Below, in pieces: positions 61,491 to 64,000 of a stretch of DNA of 64,000 nt; within the stretch, counting starts at the first letter, position 1, and each line of letters begins with the position of its first letter. Both the position numbers and the translations under genes were made by a program. Under the pieces are notes generated by a model, which was given only the letters and a program-made list of their open reading frames with translations, made no database searches and had not been told where the DNA came from. The stretch lies in the NCBI RefSeq assembly GCF_001577835.2, contig NC_029519.1, positions 75,346,363-75,410,362 on the forward strand. Direction: 5' to 3'. Source of the DNA: Coturnix japonica (taxonomy: Eukaryota > Chordata > Aves > Galliformes > Phasianidae).

Positions 61491-64000
61491 TTGTTTTCAT
61501 GTTCCTCACCATCCCATGTATTGCTGGGATCAGCTTTCCCTCTGCGTGCTCATTTCCTATTCTACATTTTTGTGCCATGTTGTCAAATGTGCAAAGGACT
61601 GGTTCATCCCTGCTCCATTTTACCATGTTATTCTCCCAGATACTGTGGAAAGGTTTGTTGTAGCCCTCAAGTGAGCACTGTGTATTTCCACTTCACTTTC
61701 AAGGCTTGTATTTTATGTGCTAGATTAAACTGATACCTTTACAAGGTTATTTGGCAGTTTGCAAAGCTGGTACACAGTGGTGGAGTACTCTTTGTTTTAT
61801 ATAATTTGGTATGTAATTAAGATACAATTGCACTACTAGGCTTTTCTCGTGTCAGTCTACAAACAGTCCATTCCCCCTAGTCACAGTATATTATACGCAC
61901 ATAATTATTCAGTGAAGCAGTGTAGTTAGCACCTGTGAGTCAGTTATACTCAACAGACAGATTACTTTGTGCTCAGCATGCTCATTTTCATGCCTGATCT
62001 TACCATTAAGCTCAATGATGATGCCCCACTGATTAGGAAAAAAAAAGAAACACCTATGATTTGAAGAAATAAGCTGAAAATTGCTATCATTAACCTTTTG
62101 TAAAACATTTAATGCTATAAACATGTTTATATACCCATTCTTTGTAAAATGTGCTCATTTGTCTCTTCCCTGTTTTCATACTTTCCTCCTCCATCAATCT
62201 GAAAACCTGTCTAAAATGTCTGCTTTAGCACAGGCTTTCACAGCAGTAGATCAAAAACTCTTACATAGAAGTGTCAATTCAATACATTTTCCTTCAAGCT
62301 AAGTCCTACCACCCCCAAAAAAAGGATTAACAGATTAAGCTGGATTTAAGCACTCCATTGGTACAACTACAAACTGGGAAAGTACAGCAGTATTTTTAAA
62401 CTCCAGCTTTCTCCTCCAAGTTTAGTCCAGTTAAATTTCAAACAGTTAAATGAAGAGGAAAAATCATCAATTGGTTGCTGAAGAACTAAGTGAAATATCT
62501 GACTTCCTACCTGGTCCAGGAATCATCTCTCTTACTTCTTAGCTTGTTGTTCATGTGTACAAACTTCAAAAATTGCTAGAATTATCAAGCATTGGCATGC
62601 AGTAAAATCCAGCTGCAATTAGAACTGTATCAACAGGTACAAATAGTACTTGTAAGGCAAATTTATGCCCTCTGAAATTTCCTGTAAATCAGATCATCAG
62701 ACCAAATGTAGGGACTGTGACTGTAGAGCCTGTACTTATCACTAACAATTCTGATAGAAGATCTGTCCTCCTACAGTCCTCACCTTTCTTGTAGACTACA
62801 ATGTTTTTGCTTTAAAAAGTAAAGGCTTTTACAGAAAACACTTTAATATGGTTGATGAATATCAACAAACGAACATACAAAAAGGCAGAAAACTTGGAAC
62901 TTTCATAAATTAAGCTTAAGATAACTTAGAACTGAAACAGATTAATAGATCTACAAGTTCTCAAAGCAGTATCTGACAGACTAATGCTAGAGATCTTCAT
63001 TTACAATAATTTACATTTACTGTTGATTTACTCAGACAAGCTGGAAAATTTGTATGCACTTGAATTACATTGTGGGTGAATCTGTATAATTTTATAATTA
63101 ACAATTCACATCAACTAATTCTTTTTTTTTTTAGTGAATTCTCAGGTTCCCCATTAACTCATAAATGTGAAAAGAGTTTTGGACCCAGATACCTCCAACT
63201 CCTAAATCACACCTAGAAGATCCAACTGTATCCCCTGTGAAGTCTCTCAAGCAATGAAATAAGGAATCTGTGATATAATATGACTTTAAGGAAAGTAGCT
63301 TAATTCCTATCAGAGTATTTTGGTGTATCTTTTCTCTGCACCTGGGCTTTTGCCAGTGCTCACTATGGAATCTATGCCTAAAAGGTTACAAATTTTCAGT
63401 TCTTTTCTATTTTAATTTATACAGGAGGTAAAAAAAAGCAGACATAACCTATCTGGGAAATCAAAAAGTAGAAATCCTTGTCCTCCTTGTCCCTGGAGGT
63501 AATGAACAGAGAAATGATCTTCCTTGAAAGCTTGGTGACTGTCTGGCCAGAGGTCACAGTGTTGTCCCAGTAAGGGCTGGTGCTGCCTGCCTTTCATAGA
63601 GCACAGTTTAATTCTAAAAGCTGAAGCATTACTACTTGTAACAAAACAGGAACATTATGTTTTACACAGCATATTCCATGGCATGTCAAGTAACAGATGA
63701 TCCTGAAAGATTCACTTGAATACCTTATCTACCAAGCAACGTCCTTCTACTGCTTTTTCATATCACTACAAGCAGAAAGCTTTTGAGGTGCAGTGCATGC
63801 ACAAGAGGCCCTGAAGGAACGTGTTTATTGCATGCAGCACCTTGTGTTTTAGGTCCTGATGGTTTTTAAAAACTCCTAATGGTTGTTAATTTTTCACATT
63901 GCTATGTCTGATTTGTGCTTACCGTGACTGCATTCTTGTTTATTAAAAAGTAACTGAGAGCATAATTTGGATCTGCATTTATTATACATTTAAAATGATT

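Larger units (their letters stand above)
59510..64000. other. Noncoding AT-rich stretch, right end
   Basis: Contains the second copy of the unnamed dispersed repeat and the AT-rich run at 61.45 kb. No gene is seen up to the window end. Confidence 0.55.

Noticed and set aside
1-64000. CRISPR arrays, tRNA or rRNA genes, bacterial-type operons or mobile gene clusters
   Set aside because: No spaced direct repeats, no tRNA A and B boxes and no dense coding were seen; the composition and repeats are those of a bird chromosome.

Overview
The window looks like a gene-poor, moderately AT-rich piece of a bird chromosome, most likely from a galliform (chicken-like) species. The evidence is many CR1 LINE 3' ends, a fragment matching the Galluhop-type mariner of chicken, and a solo LTR of the avian ERVL type with a 5-bp target duplication. 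There are no operon-like gene arrays and no rRNA or tRNA genes that I can see. Nearly all open frames above 60 codons look like chance or repeat-derived.

The real gene content I can support is two small, intron-containing genes in tandem on the minus strand. Both encode short secreted proteins of the NICOL1 (C4orf48, neuropeptide-like) family. Gene A has coding exons at 32446-32569, 28711-28799 and 26482-26547 and encodes 92 aa. Gene B has coding exons at 43490-43613, 42017-42105 and 38283-38354 and encodes 94 aa. In both, exon 1 (signal peptide) has a 124-nt coding part ending in phase 1, the middle exon is 89 nt, and the last exon starts in phase 0. The middle exons encode 29 residues that differ at one position although the DNA differs at 12 of 89 bases, so both copies appear to have been kept under purifying selection. 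Each gene also has a noncoding 5' exon ending in CAG|GTACTG, and upstream of it a shared promoter block with an RFX-type X-box (GTTGCYATRGCA). The duplication therefore took in the promoter as well as the coding exons. Humans are known to have one such gene, so an intact tandem pair is the main discovery here.

Layout. 1-24.9 kb: noncoding sequence with CR1 pieces (largest at about 4840-5900, carrying part of the reverse transcriptase), two pentamer satellites (12.3 and 15.6 kb), a CTCF-like site at 16.65 kb, an inverted CR1 pair at 17.1-17.4 kb, a mariner fragment at 23.1 kb and a CR1 internal fragment at 24.3 kb. 25.0-32.9 kb: gene A. 32.9-37.8 kb: intergenic, with a short 18-bp tandem repeat and old LINE relics. 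37.8-45.9 kb: gene B. 46-64 kb: noncoding, with a solo LTR at 50.9-51.4 kb, a CR1 end at 56.8 kb, a perfect 199-bp duplication at 59.0-59.5 kb and, at 60.4 kb, the second copy of a dispersed repeat also present at 7.1 kb.

Limits: no database search was possible. Transcription starts, poly(A) sites and orthology are inferences from the sequence. Exon boundaries of the two genes are well supported by their mutual agreement.
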